Assembly: GCF_936928535.1 (NCBI RefSeq)
Contig: NZ_CAKZHY010000061.1
Location: forward strand, 1 to 64,000
Length of the DNA: 64,000 bases
Source of the DNA: an uncultured Bradyrhizobium sp.
Lineage (GTDB): Bacteria; Pseudomonadota; Alphaproteobacteria; Rhizobiales; Xanthobacteraceae
Direction: 5' to 3'
The position numbers and the translations under genes are program-made. Positions within the stretch are counted from its first letter, which is position 1. Every line of letters begins with the position of its first letter. This document shows, one piece after another, positions 1-7,937 of the stretch. The notes below the pieces were generated by a model. It made no database searches, was not told where the DNA came from, and saw only the letters and a list, made by a program, of their open reading frames with translations.

Positions 1-54
1 GCGCGTCCGGGCGGCTTTGCTCTACCGAGCTACACCACCACCGGGGACACGACC

Positions 55-680
55 AAAAGACGCGCTCGATGAGGCTGCGTGCTTGGTAAGCTTTGATGTT
101 GCGGATACTTGCGCGATTGCTGTCCGTTCCGCGCTCGCTGACCACTCACGTAGGTTGCTTGGTCATAGGCTCTGTCAGCAAATCATCAAGCAGGAACCGG
201 CAGGCACCCGATTGCGCGCCGCGGGTAATGGCGGTTGCCGGAGCTACAACGAAAGGGATCGAAGGCCCGTGGTATCCCGTGAGTGGATTTAGCGGTGCGT
301 CCGCCTCGCGAGCGGCCGACCGCCTGCCGGAAGTCCCCGCATTTTTACGCTGCCGCCGAGCGGTGGCTTTGATCTGAGGCGTCGATGGACACCGTCCCGA
401 CCCGTCCGGTTGAGCCGGTCACGGCGCTCCAACCACCCTGGCGGCTCCAGCGATTGAAGCGGTTATAGATTGTCGCATAAGAACCACAATCCGCCGGAGA
501 GTCTTGCCAGCGTGCCGCCTGGGCACGGCATGGGAAGAATTCCGCCGATCACAGGCGATCGTCCACGCGATGAGCACCGCGCGGCCCGCGCCAGACGCGA
601 TTCAATCCTCTTCCCCTCCACCTCCGGGCGGACAGCTTCCATCAAGCCCCGCCCTTCGCCTGGAAGATGCTGAATCACAA
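55..680 (-). pseudogene. Decayed IS5-family transposase
   Basis: Reading the minus strand across frames recovers the order of an IS5-family (IS427-like) DDE transposase. A segment near 575-550 reads RGPRGAHRVDDR. It is followed by an in-frame stop, then 'ADCGSYATIYNRFNRWSRQ' (about 490-440), then 'GRVGTVSIDAS' (about 400-375), then after a frameshift a piece resembling the 'GRSRGGRT' motif (about 325-300), a 'FADRAYD' piece (about 180-160) and 'YQARSLIERVF' (about 90-55). Family members have these blocks in this order: VDDRRV, YNRFNRW, SIDSS, GRSRGGRT, GDKAYD, LIERFF. At least one stop and several frameshifts make it non-functional. No terminal inverted repeats were identified, and the element may continue off the left edge. 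The blocks are seen; the family name is from recall. Confidence 0.72.
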
Positions 681-767
681 CTCCGCATAGCGGGAATCAT
701 CGATCGCCGTGGAAAACGTTGCCCGCATAGGCCTGCCGGCGGCGACACTCGGCGAGGGCATTATCAG

Positions 768-2750
768 CTAAATCATGTAGTGCGGATCAAGACGAATGCC
801 TGTCACGATCGCTGGATCGACTAGCGAGTGATTCTCGGGGCTCTCGGAAAAACCAAGCAATAGTTGAGCGCGATCTGCCTGGTTTGTATCGAGGATATGC
901 AGCCAGCCCGCGAAGCCGGTCGGGTCGGGGGTGCGATTCAGGATGTTGGCGTAAAGATTGGTAAGAAATTGCGAGTTCGAAACGCTGGCGCCATACAGAT
1001 TGGTAAACTCCGTGCTGACCACAAATGCTGCGCTCATCTGCGTCAATGTTAGTCCGGTATCGAGAATGTGAGTGTTTACGCTAAGGCCAGCCAGATCCGG
1101 CGTTCGGTCAAAGGCGGCTTGATAGAGTCGATAAGCAAAACCGGCTGTCCCGTTGACATCGAAGGCGATCACCGCGTCGGAGAACTGTACGCGTTGCGCG
1201 TCCGTGTAGCCGCTGAAGCCATTGGTCGTCGTGATGTTCACCCCGGTACTGGTGACCTGAATGGTCGCGTTATTATAACTGTCATCGACAACGGCGGTCA
1301 CGATTCCGCTCTTCAAAACAATATCGGTGATTTGGGTTGGCGGAGCAGCCGCCTTGAACTGAAAATCGCCAGCGGTAAGACTGGAAGCCGACACGTTAGC
1401 CAAGGTCAGCGTCGCGCCTGTGCCAAAATCGAGCACCGCATCAGAGCCGACCTGAGATAGGTGCGACAATACGTCAGCAAAGGTGTTGACGCCTGTAATC
1501 CCATTAAGAACAACCGTATCGCTGTTGCTTGTCCCCGTAACGGCTGTGAAATCGCTGATGATATCGATGCCGTCATGGAGGCCGTAAACGAAGCTATCGT
1601 TTCCGGAGCCGCCCACGAGAGTGTCGTGTCCGCCTCCACCCTGCAAGGTGTCATTGCCCGCTCCGCCCTTCAAAACATTGTCTGCGGCGTTGCCGATGAT
1701 GATGTCGTTGCCGCTGCCGCCGATGGCGTCGTCGATATATGAGCGGGCGTCGTTGTTGTAGAGATAGGCGTTGTAGACGTTGCCGTGCGCGTAATTTCCA
1801 TTTCCGAGATAGGCTAGCTGGGCAGTCGAGAGAACGGAGTACGCTCCGGGATTAAGATTGATGCTTAAGCTCGTTGTGTAACTTGAGAAGTCGTAAGTAT
1901 CGTGGCCGCCGCCATCCCATACGGTTGTGAAAACCCGATTGGCTCCGGGCATCGACTGTGCGACGCCATTGATAAATTCCTGTCCGGTGGTGGGGCTCCA
2001 GGTGTAAACAGTGTTGCCGCTGTTCGTGCCATAGTCAGCGCCGTACATTGTCTGCAGCGCAAGAATATCGTCCATCATGAAGCTGGTAGGATACCCGTAC
2101 TGCTCGTTAGTATATCCCGTCATCGGGCCGTTCTGGTAGCTGCGATAGCTCATGACAGTATATTCGAGCGAGTCATGAGCAGATGGCACCGTAACGTTGG
2201 CCACTCCACCTGCCTCGAAGCTATGCTTCAATCCCAGCGCGTGGCCGATTTCGTGGATGTGCGTCAGGGTCGAATAGTCACCAGTACGCGGTGATGTGTA
2301 GTTGTAGGATGTGCCGAACCAGATATCGCCGCCCTCGATGCTCCCGTCGGGATAATAGGTGTAGGCGGTGGGATTGGCGTCCGAAGAATGCGCAAGTTGA
2401 ATGTCCCCTGAACCGGTGCCGGCATACACAAGATTGAGGTTTGTAAGCGCCGAAACCTGACCCATGATCGCTTTGACAAGGGTTTGTTCGGTTGCCGAGA
2501 GTGGGGAAAAGCCGTTGCTTGGCTCGCTCCAGCCATATCCGGCGGGGTAAACGCTGGCTGAGCTCGGAAAGCTGTAGCTAACCGTCGTGTTCGTCCATTT
2601 GTAGCCGGAGAGCAATCCGTCAACGTCGCGATTTCCCGTCGCGGTGACCACGTTTCCAGCTGCGATCCCGGATGCTGCAGCTGTCCCCGATCCATCCGTC
2701 GCACCGGCGGCATGCAGACCCATTCCCAGCAAATCGCACAAAATGCACAT
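768..2750 (-). CDS. Serralysin-like M10 metalloprotease with RTX repeats and DUF4214 domain
   Basis: A 660-aa protein predicted to be a secreted zinc endopeptidase of the serralysin/M10 type. The zinc site HEIGHALGLKH lies at residues 166-176 (His166, Glu167, His170, His176) and the Met-turn methionine at residue 200 within 'YTVMSYRSY'. Around residues 345-395 there are calcium-binding RTX nonapeptides (GGAGNDTLQ, GGGGHDTLV, GGSGNDSF), the usual mark of type I secretion. The last ~120 residues carry two copies of a DUF4214-like pattern ('LYQAAFDRTPDLAG' and 'LYANILNRTPDPTG'). There is no Sec signal peptide, as expected for a type I substrate. GAGAGG lies 5 nt before the ATG. No ABC/MFP/OMP secretion genes are nearby, so the exporter must be elsewhere. 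The natural substrate is unknown. Confidence 0.93.
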   Translation of the reverse strand: MCILCDLLGMGLHAAGATDGSGTAAASGIAAGNVVTATGNRDVDGLLSGYKWTNTTVSYSFPSSASVYPAGYGWSEPSNGFSPLSATEQTLVKAIMGQVSALTNLNLVYAGTGSGDIQLAHSSDANPTAYTYYPDGSIEGGDIWFGTSYNYTSPRTGDYSTLTHIHEIGHALGLKHSFEAGGVANVTVPSAHDSLEYTVMSYRSYQNGPMTGYTNEQYGYPTSFMMDDILALQTMYGADYGTNSGNTVYTWSPTTGQEFINGVAQSMPGANRVFTTVWDGGGHDTYDFSSYTTSLSINLNPGAYSVLSTAQLAYLGNGNYAHGNVYNAYLYNNDARSYIDDAIGGSGNDIIIGNAADNVLKGGAGNDTLQGGGGHDTLVGGSGNDSFVYGLHDGIDIISDFTAVTGTSNSDTVVLNGITGVNTFADVLSHLSQVGSDAVLDFGTGATLTLANVSASSLTAGDFQFKAAAPPTQITDIVLKSGIVTAVVDDSYNNATIQVTSTGVNITTTNGFSGYTDAQRVQFSDAVIAFDVNGTAGFAYRLYQAAFDRTPDLAGLSVNTHILDTGLTLTQMSAAFVVSTEFTNLYGASVSNSQFLTNLYANILNRTPDPTGFAGWLHILDTNQADRAQLLLGFSESPENHSLVDPAIVTGIRLDPHYMI

Positions 2751-3029
2751 CGACCCTCTCCCCTGAGACGGGCGTGCGATCTTCCGTCGCGACGCTCATC
2801 CTCGAGCGGAGTCATATCGATAAGGCTCTGAGATTCAGTGCAAAGGCTCGAAGGGGTTTTATGCTGTTGCGAAAGCATCGCTTAACTATGCATCAGAGCA
2901 CGTTCAAAGGGAGATGCCTTCGAAGCCTGGCGGGAGACTGATGCGCCAAAGATTTGCTGAAATTTGATCTAAATGCGCGTGAATTGGTCGTGCTGGCGGT
3001 TCGTTAAGAGAGTCATGGTTTCCCGAAAG

Positions 3030-4235
3030 TTATTGTTGTACCCCCCGTTGCATAATAGCTTTGTAACCTTGCAGCACTTTTTCTGCGCTCTCGCTCCAGC
3101 TAAACGAGCTCGCTCGTCCAAGCAGTTGATCTCGATAACTGCGTTGATCGGATGGATAGGATTGAGCGAGTTTTGTGATCTGTTCGGACCACGCATCGAC
3201 GTCCAGCGCGTCCACAGTCGGCGCCAGGCCCGCTGTTATTTCGTCCATGGACGTGCGTGAGCTGTGAATAACGCTTGTGCCGCAGGCCATGCACTCGACC
3301 ACAGGCATGCCAAAGCCCTCGTAGACCGAAGGATAGAGCAGGGCACGTGCGCCCTCATAGAGGCTTCGCAGATCGGGGTTGCTGATTGATCCGATGAACC
3401 TCAGGGAGCCTTCGTGGACGAGACCCGCAGTTGATTGAGGCAGATCGAGTTCTCCCCATCCTTTTCCACCCACCACGATCAGCGGCAAGCGGTCACGAAT
3501 TGACTTCGAGACGTTTGAATAAGCGGCAACGAGCGTTCGCAGATTCTTGCGAGGCTCCAAGGTGCCAACGCTCAACAAATAGTTTCCAGCCGTAATATCG
3601 TATCGGGCGATTTCAGATGTGGTTACCTGCAGTCCGAGAGGACGAAAAATGCTGGCAGCTGCCGGCGGTGCGACAAAAATCCTTTCCTTGTCGTAGCCGT
3701 AAAATCTTGCAATCTCGTTTCTGCTGAATTCTGAGATGGTTTGGACCATGGGAGCTCGCTCAATCACCCATGCCAGTCCTTCCAAGGCACGCAGCCGATC
3801 GACGGGATGGAAGTCCGGATATCGCACAAAAGAAAGATCATAAACGACAGGCAGGGTAACAACGCCAGGATCGGCGGCCGGAAGATAGTTGAAGGCGTGA
3901 AAGAGGTCGAGCGATTGACTGCGGACGCTGCGAGAAAACCGTTTGCGGTATATTGCTTGTGCGTAGCCGAGCCGAGCGAGTTTCGAGCGAAAAAACGCAC
4001 CGGCCTTTTGCGTCAGCGGCCTGTTGGCACCAGCAGAACCATTGTTCGATGATCGATCCATTTCTGCTATTCGACGCAATGAATTCAGATCGAGCGAGCT
4101 CCAGGAGCCAACACCGAACCCGCGATAGTCGATTTCAGGATGACCTTGAAGAATGGCATCCAGGATCCGAAAGGTGTAGTTCCCTACGCCGGTCAATGGT
4201 CCATCTAACAGACGGGATTCTAATCCAATTCTCAT
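3030..4235 (-). CDS. Family 4 glycosyltransferase
   Basis: A 401-aa GT-B fold glycosyltransferase, probably acting on a surface polysaccharide or glycolipid. The N-terminus has the acceptor-domain glycine motif 'GPLTGVGNYT'. The C-terminal half has 'VGTLEPRKN' and the nucleotide-sugar signature 'YEGFGMPVVECMACG' containing the E-x7-E pattern of GT4. The start was placed at the ATG giving MRIGLESRLLDG rather than at an upstream codon, because GT4 proteins begin directly with this strand. It stands alone between the protease and the CoA ligase, so the acceptor cannot be inferred. The donor sugar is unknown. Confidence 0.88.
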   Translation of the reverse strand: MRIGLESRLLDGPLTGVGNYTFRILDAILQGHPEIDYRGFGVGSWSSLDLNSLRRIAEMDRSSNNGSAGANRPLTQKAGAFFRSKLARLGYAQAIYRKRFSRSVRSQSLDLFHAFNYLPAADPGVVTLPVVYDLSFVRYPDFHPVDRLRALEGLAWVIERAPMVQTISEFSRNEIARFYGYDKERIFVAPPAAASIFRPLGLQVTTSEIARYDITAGNYLLSVGTLEPRKNLRTLVAAYSNVSKSIRDRLPLIVVGGKGWGELDLPQSTAGLVHEGSLRFIGSISNPDLRSLYEGARALLYPSVYEGFGMPVVECMACGTSVIHSSRTSMDEITAGLAPTVDALDVDAWSEQITKLAQSYPSDQRSYRDQLLGRASSFSWSESAEKVLQGYKAIMQRGVQQ

Positions 4236-4432
4236 CTTATGCACCGACCATCTATTCGCGCGTTTTGGAGCTGTAATTACTCCAGGCAACAAAGGGCGGG
4301 CAGTGCCTCGTTAGCGCGCCTGAACCCCGGGATACGCGCGTTCTTGTGATCTCTATGGCTCTTTGTCAATGCGCTTGGATTGGTGAAGCGGTCGCTCCAA
4401 CCTCTTGTACCCTGTTGTGCGCCATACGAAGG

Positions 4433-5656
4433 TCAGCGCTCATCCGATATGATCTTGCCGTCCTTCGGAAGTGATCCGGGCGGAACAATCTCGGCCTTGC
4501 CGCGCAGTTTCGTGATATTTCGTAAGCTCATCTCGACTTGATCGGTCAGTATGGCGCTGGTTGTCGCGCACTCGGCTTTGAGCGTCATCACGTCGGTTTG
4601 GTCTTCACGAGTGACGATGAGTCTTAGGAGCTCCAGCTCAGGGTGACGGGCGCCAATCTCCTTGATCTGCTCGGGACGGACGAACATGCCCTTGATCTTG
4701 GTGGTCTGGTCTGCGCGGCCCATCCAGCCCTTGATGCGCATATTGGTACGGCCGCATTTGCTCGGTCCTGGCAGCGCTGCCGTAAGGTCACCGATTGCAA
4801 GGCGTATCCACGGATGAAGCGGGTCGAGCGAAGTTACCACGATCTCGCCCACTTCCCCCGGGGTTACAGGATCGCCTGTACCAGGCTGAACGAGCTCTAT
4901 GATCAGATCTTCGTTCACGACCATGCCATCACGCGCCTCGGTCTCGAATGCGATAAGGCCAAGATCGGCGGTGCCGAACGCCTGGTAGGCGTCGATGCCG
5001 TGCGCCTTGATCTCGGCCTGGAGGGATGGCGGAAATGCCGCGCCGGACACGAGCGCGCGCTTGATCGAGGAGGCGTCGCGCCCGGCCGTCGCTGCGGCAT
5101 CGAGCAGAATTTTTAGGAAATCAGGCGTGCCGCTGTAGCCAATAGGTCGATAGGCCTCGATCAGCTCCAACTGCTGCTCCACATTACCCGGACCGGCGGG
5201 AATCACGGCGCAGCCGAGCGCGCGTGCGGAGGAATCGAAGATGAAGCCGCCGGGGGTGAGGTGGTAACTGAATGTATTGAGCACAATGTCCGCTGGCCGG
5301 AACCCGGCGGCAAACAGCGCTCGCGCGCCGCGCCAGGGGTCCGCCTGCCGTCCCTCCGGCTCGAAGATCGGGCCCGGTGAGGTGAACAGGCGCGCGAATG
5401 ATCCGGCGGGCGCCGCGACAAAGCCCCCGAAGGGCCGGGAGGCCTTGTGCAAGGCCGGCAGTTCCGACTTGCGCAGCACGGGCAGGCGCGCCAGCGCCGC
5501 CCGGGAGGTCACGGAGGCCGGATCGATGCCCTTGAATCGCGCGGCATAGGCCGGGGCGGCCATTGCGCTGCGCAGCACGTCCGGCAGGCGAGCGAACAAA
5601 TCGGCCTCGCGCGCCGCAGGCTCGCGCGTCTCGCGTATGTCGTAATGGGCGGTCAT
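4433..5656 (-). CDS. Phenylacetate-CoA ligase-like adenylate-forming enzyme
   Basis: A 407-aa member of the PaaK-like branch of the adenylate-forming superfamily, expected to activate a carboxylic acid to its acyl-AMP and then to the CoA thioester. Visible marks are 'YSGTPDFLK', 'AFGTADLG', the hinge-region 'GWMGRADQTTKIKGMFV', and the C-terminal 'GSLPKDGKIISDER' whose lysine matches the catalytic A10 lysine. The usual Ser/Thr/Gly-rich P-loop (SSGTTGKP in PaaK) is replaced by 'LFTSPGPIFEPEG' at about residues 90-102. It is transcribed towards the glycosyltransferase and away from the AGE epimerase gene. It lies near a liv cluster that contains a second CoA ligase, which suggests organic-acid catabolism. 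The substrate is not determinable. Confidence 0.82.
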   Translation of the reverse strand: MTAHYDIRETREPAAREADLFARLPDVLRSAMAAPAYAARFKGIDPASVTSRAALARLPVLRKSELPALHKASRPFGGFVAAPAGSFARLFTSPGPIFEPEGRQADPWRGARALFAAGFRPADIVLNTFSYHLTPGGFIFDSSARALGCAVIPAGPGNVEQQLELIEAYRPIGYSGTPDFLKILLDAAATAGRDASSIKRALVSGAAFPPSLQAEIKAHGIDAYQAFGTADLGLIAFETEARDGMVVNEDLIIELVQPGTGDPVTPGEVGEIVVTSLDPLHPWIRLAIGDLTAALPGPSKCGRTNMRIKGWMGRADQTTKIKGMFVRPEQIKEIGARHPELELLRLIVTREDQTDVMTLKAECATTSAILTDQVEMSLRNITKLRGKAEIVPPGSLPKDGKIISDER

Positions 5657-5742
5657 GGCAGATCTTTCCGGGTTGGCATCCGTTGCACGCCGCTGCTCGC
5701 ATGGGTATCAGACGGCCATGGGTTGGGCGTGGAGAGGACGCG

Positions 5743-6894
5743 ATGGCGAACGGGAGCATTATTCCGGTGGAGGAGACGGCTGAGGTCGTCGCGCGCCTGA
5801 AGCGCCGCATGATCGAGGACGCGATCCCGTTGTGGTCGACCGCCGGCTGGGACCATCAGGCAGGCGGTTTCATCGACCGGTTGCACCGCGACGGTACGCC
5901 GGATGTGTCTGCGCCGCGGCGCGTGTTCGTGCAGGCGCGGCAGATCTATTGTTACGCCAAGGCGGCCCTGATGGGCTGGTATCCGCAAGGCCGCGCCATC
6001 GCATTGAAGGGTCTCGAGCACCTCCTGGCGAAGGCCAAGGCCCCCGACGGCAAGCCCGGCTATGTGCATCGGCTGACGCCCGAAGGCACGGTGCTGGATT
6101 CGCGGCGCGATGCCTACGATCACGCCTTCATCCTGTTTGCGCTGGCAACCGTCTATGCGCTCGACCATGACGCTCAAATTCGCGCCGAGGTCGACGCGCT
6201 GCTTGGTTTCCTCGACGGCCATCTGCGCTCGCCGCACGGGGGCGTGCACGAAGGCCTGCCGGTCTCGCTGCCGCGCCGGCAGAATCCGCAAATGCATATG
6301 TTCGAGGCGATGATCGCGTGTTTCGACGCGACCCACGATCTGTCGTTCCAGAATCGTGCCGGCGAGTTCTTCGCGCTGTTCCTTGCCAATCTCTACGACA
6401 AGCGGACGTGCGCGCTCGGGGAATATTTCGAGGAGGATTGGTCGAAGATCGAGCCTGTCAGCGTCGAGGCCGGCCACCAGGCCGAGTGGGTCTGGCTGCT
6501 GAAAGGGTTTGAGCGCATCACCGGCTGCCCGACTGGCCAGCGGCGCGCGGAGCTGCTTGCGACCGCGATGCGCAACCGCGATGCGGCCACCGGCTGTCTC
6601 GTTGACGAGGGCGACGTCGCCGGCAACGTCCGCCGCTCGACGCGCCGGCTGTGGCCGCAGACCGAGATCGCGAAAGCGTGGATCGCACAGGCCGAGTCCG
6701 GCGAGGCCGGCGCGGCGGATGAAGCGCGCGCGTCGCTTGTGCGGCTCGAACGTTACTATCTCAGCCATCCCGTGCGGGGCGGCTGGTACGACCAGTTCGA
6801 CAGCGACGGCAAATCGCTGATCGACACCATTCCTGCGTCGTCGTTCTATCATGTTCTCTGCGCGGTCACGGAAGCGGAGCAGGTGCTGGGTTAA
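5743..6894 (+). CDS. AGE family epimerase/isomerase
   Basis: A 383-aa (alpha/alpha)6-barrel protein of the N-acylglucosamine 2-epimerase / mannose isomerase family. Typical stretches are 'GGFIDRLHRDG' near the N-terminus, 'RVFVQARQIYCYAKA', 'DAYDHAFILFALA', 'NPQMHMFEAMIA', 'PVSVEAGHQAEWVWLL' and 'GGWYDQFDSDG'. The histidines in HMFE and GHQAEW match the catalytic pair of the family. The ATG at this position is preceded by GGAGAGG at 6-nt spacing, which favours it over an upstream in-frame start. It is divergent from the CoA-ligase-like gene. Members isomerise mannose/fructose, mannose-6-phosphate or cellobiose; the exact substrate cannot be read from sequence. Confidence 0.87.
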   Translation: MANGSIIPVEETAEVVARLKRRMIEDAIPLWSTAGWDHQAGGFIDRLHRDGTPDVSAPRRVFVQARQIYCYAKAALMGWYPQGRAIALKGLEHLLAKAKAPDGKPGYVHRLTPEGTVLDSRRDAYDHAFILFALATVYALDHDAQIRAEVDALLGFLDGHLRSPHGGVHEGLPVSLPRRQNPQMHMFEAMIACFDATHDLSFQNRAGEFFALFLANLYDKRTCALGEYFEEDWSKIEPVSVEAGHQAEWVWLLKGFERITGCPTGQRRAELLATAMRNRDAATGCLVDEGDVAGNVRRSTRRLWPQTEIAKAWIAQAESGEAGAADEARASLVRLERYYLSHPVRGGWYDQFDSDGKSLIDTIPASSFYHVLCAVTEAEQVLG

Positions 6895-6899
6895 AGGCG

Positions 6900-6955
6900 C
6901 TTCTGCTTTGACGCGTTTTCTTCACGTGAACCGGCTCCCACTTCGCTCGAAAATG
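6900..6955 (-). repeat. Dispersed intergenic repeat, copy 1
   Basis: The minus-strand reading of this segment contains the core TTTTCGAGCGAAGTGGGAGC followed by CGGTTCACGTGAAGAAAACG. A recognisable second copy in the same core order lies at 15162-15210. Both copies sit immediately after a gene's stop codon. This family is widely scattered in rhizobial genomes, from recall; its function is unknown. Confidence 0.6.
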
Positions 6956-7795
6956 CTAAAGCCATCGTTTGCGGCGCTTGAAGCTCTTGAGGTTCTTGAA
7001 ACTCTTGCGCTGATCGCCGGCGCCGCCGAGGTAGAATTCTTTGACATCCTCGTTGTCGCGCAATTCGTCGGCGGTGCCGTCGAGCACGATCTTGCCTTGC
7101 TCCATGATGTAGCCGTGGCTTGCCACCGACAGCGCGGCGCGCGCGTTCTGTTCGACCAAAAGGATGGTGACGCCGAGGTCGCGGTTGATCTTCTGGATGA
7201 TCGAGAACACCTCTTTCACCAGCAGCGGTGACAGGCCCATCGACGGCTCGTCCATCAGGATCATCTTCGGGCGCGCCATCAGCGCGCGGCCGATCGCCAG
7301 CATCTGCTGCTCGCCGCCGGAGAGATAGCCGGCGAGGCCCGTGCGCTCCTTCAGGCGCGGGAAGTAATTGAGGACCATATCGAGATCGGCATCGACCTCG
7401 CGATCCCGGCGGGTGAATGCGCCGAGCCTGAGGTTTTCCAGCGATGTCATGTCGGCGACGATGCGCCGACCCTCCATCACCTGAAAGATGCCGCGGCGGA
7501 CGATCTTGTCGGGATCGATGCCGGCGATGGGCTCGCCCTCGAACAGGATCTCGCCGCGCGTGACCTCGCCGTCCTCGGTCTTGAGCAGCCCGGAGATCGC
7601 CTTGAGTGTCGTCGACTTGCCGGCACCATTGGCCCCAAGCAGCGCGACGATCGCGCCCTTGGGCACGTCGAGGCTGAGGCCGCGCAGCACCAGGATGACG
7701 TCATCATAGACGACCTCGATGTTGCGCACGGCGAGGAGGGGCGGCGCAGGGACGACGGTCGGGATAGCGTGAGATGCTTCGAGTGTGTCAGTCAT
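6956..7795 (-). CDS. livF: Branched-chain amino acid-type ABC transporter ATPase (LivF)
   Basis: A 279-aa ABC ATPase, the LivF-type half of the nucleotide-binding pair of a Liv/HAAT importer. It has Walker A GANGAGKST (residues 54-62), the Q-loop region 'GIFQVMEGRRI', signature 'YLSGGEQQMLAIGRAL', Walker B 'MILMDEPSMGLSP' and the H-loop position occupied by Glu-Gln ('LLVEQNA'), usual for LivF. The ATG chosen begins MTDTLEASH; an upstream extension would run into the repeat. The C-terminal tail 'RKSFKNLKSFKRRKRWL' is unusually basic and internally repetitive. It is last in the minus-strand liv cluster, separated from livK by a palindromic repeat. Confidence 0.92.
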   Translation of the reverse strand: MTDTLEASHAIPTVVPAPPLLAVRNIEVVYDDVILVLRGLSLDVPKGAIVALLGANGAGKSTTLKAISGLLKTEDGEVTRGEILFEGEPIAGIDPDKIVRRGIFQVMEGRRIVADMTSLENLRLGAFTRRDREVDADLDMVLNYFPRLKERTGLAGYLSGGEQQMLAIGRALMARPKMILMDEPSMGLSPLLVKEVFSIIQKINRDLGVTILLVEQNARAALSVASHGYIMEQGKIVLDGTADELRDNEDVKEFYLGGAGDQRKSFKNLKSFKRRKRWL

Positions 7796-7820
7796 GATAG
7801 GTGCCACCAATTTGCCGCGC

Positions 7821-7928
7821 TCGTCAGGCCCGGGCTCTCCCCGGCATCCCTTGTGCTGACGGTTAGACGCGGATGGCCGGGACATCTGGGCGAAGACGCG
7901 CTTCGCGCTTTTGCCCGGCCATTCGTCC
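7821..7928. repeat. Intergenic palindromic repeat (CCCGGGC type)
   Basis: Between livK and livF. It pairs TCGTCAGGCCCGGGCTCTCC with the downstream CGGATGGCCGGGACATCTGG and carries a second small hairpin GAAGACGCGCTTCGCGCTTT. The architecture matches the copy at 20560-20640. Such elements could attenuate or stabilise the polycistronic message at this gap. Confidence 0.7.
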
Positions 7929-7937
7929 GAGATCGCG

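Noticed and set aside
1..46. tRNA-like 5' half on the minus strand (GTGTAGCTCGGTAGAGCA)
   Set aside because: The D-loop is too short, no T follows at the anticodon position 33 and no anticodon stem can be formed. It lies directly beyond the recognisable end of the transposase remnant, so it is more likely chance or transposon-derived sequence.
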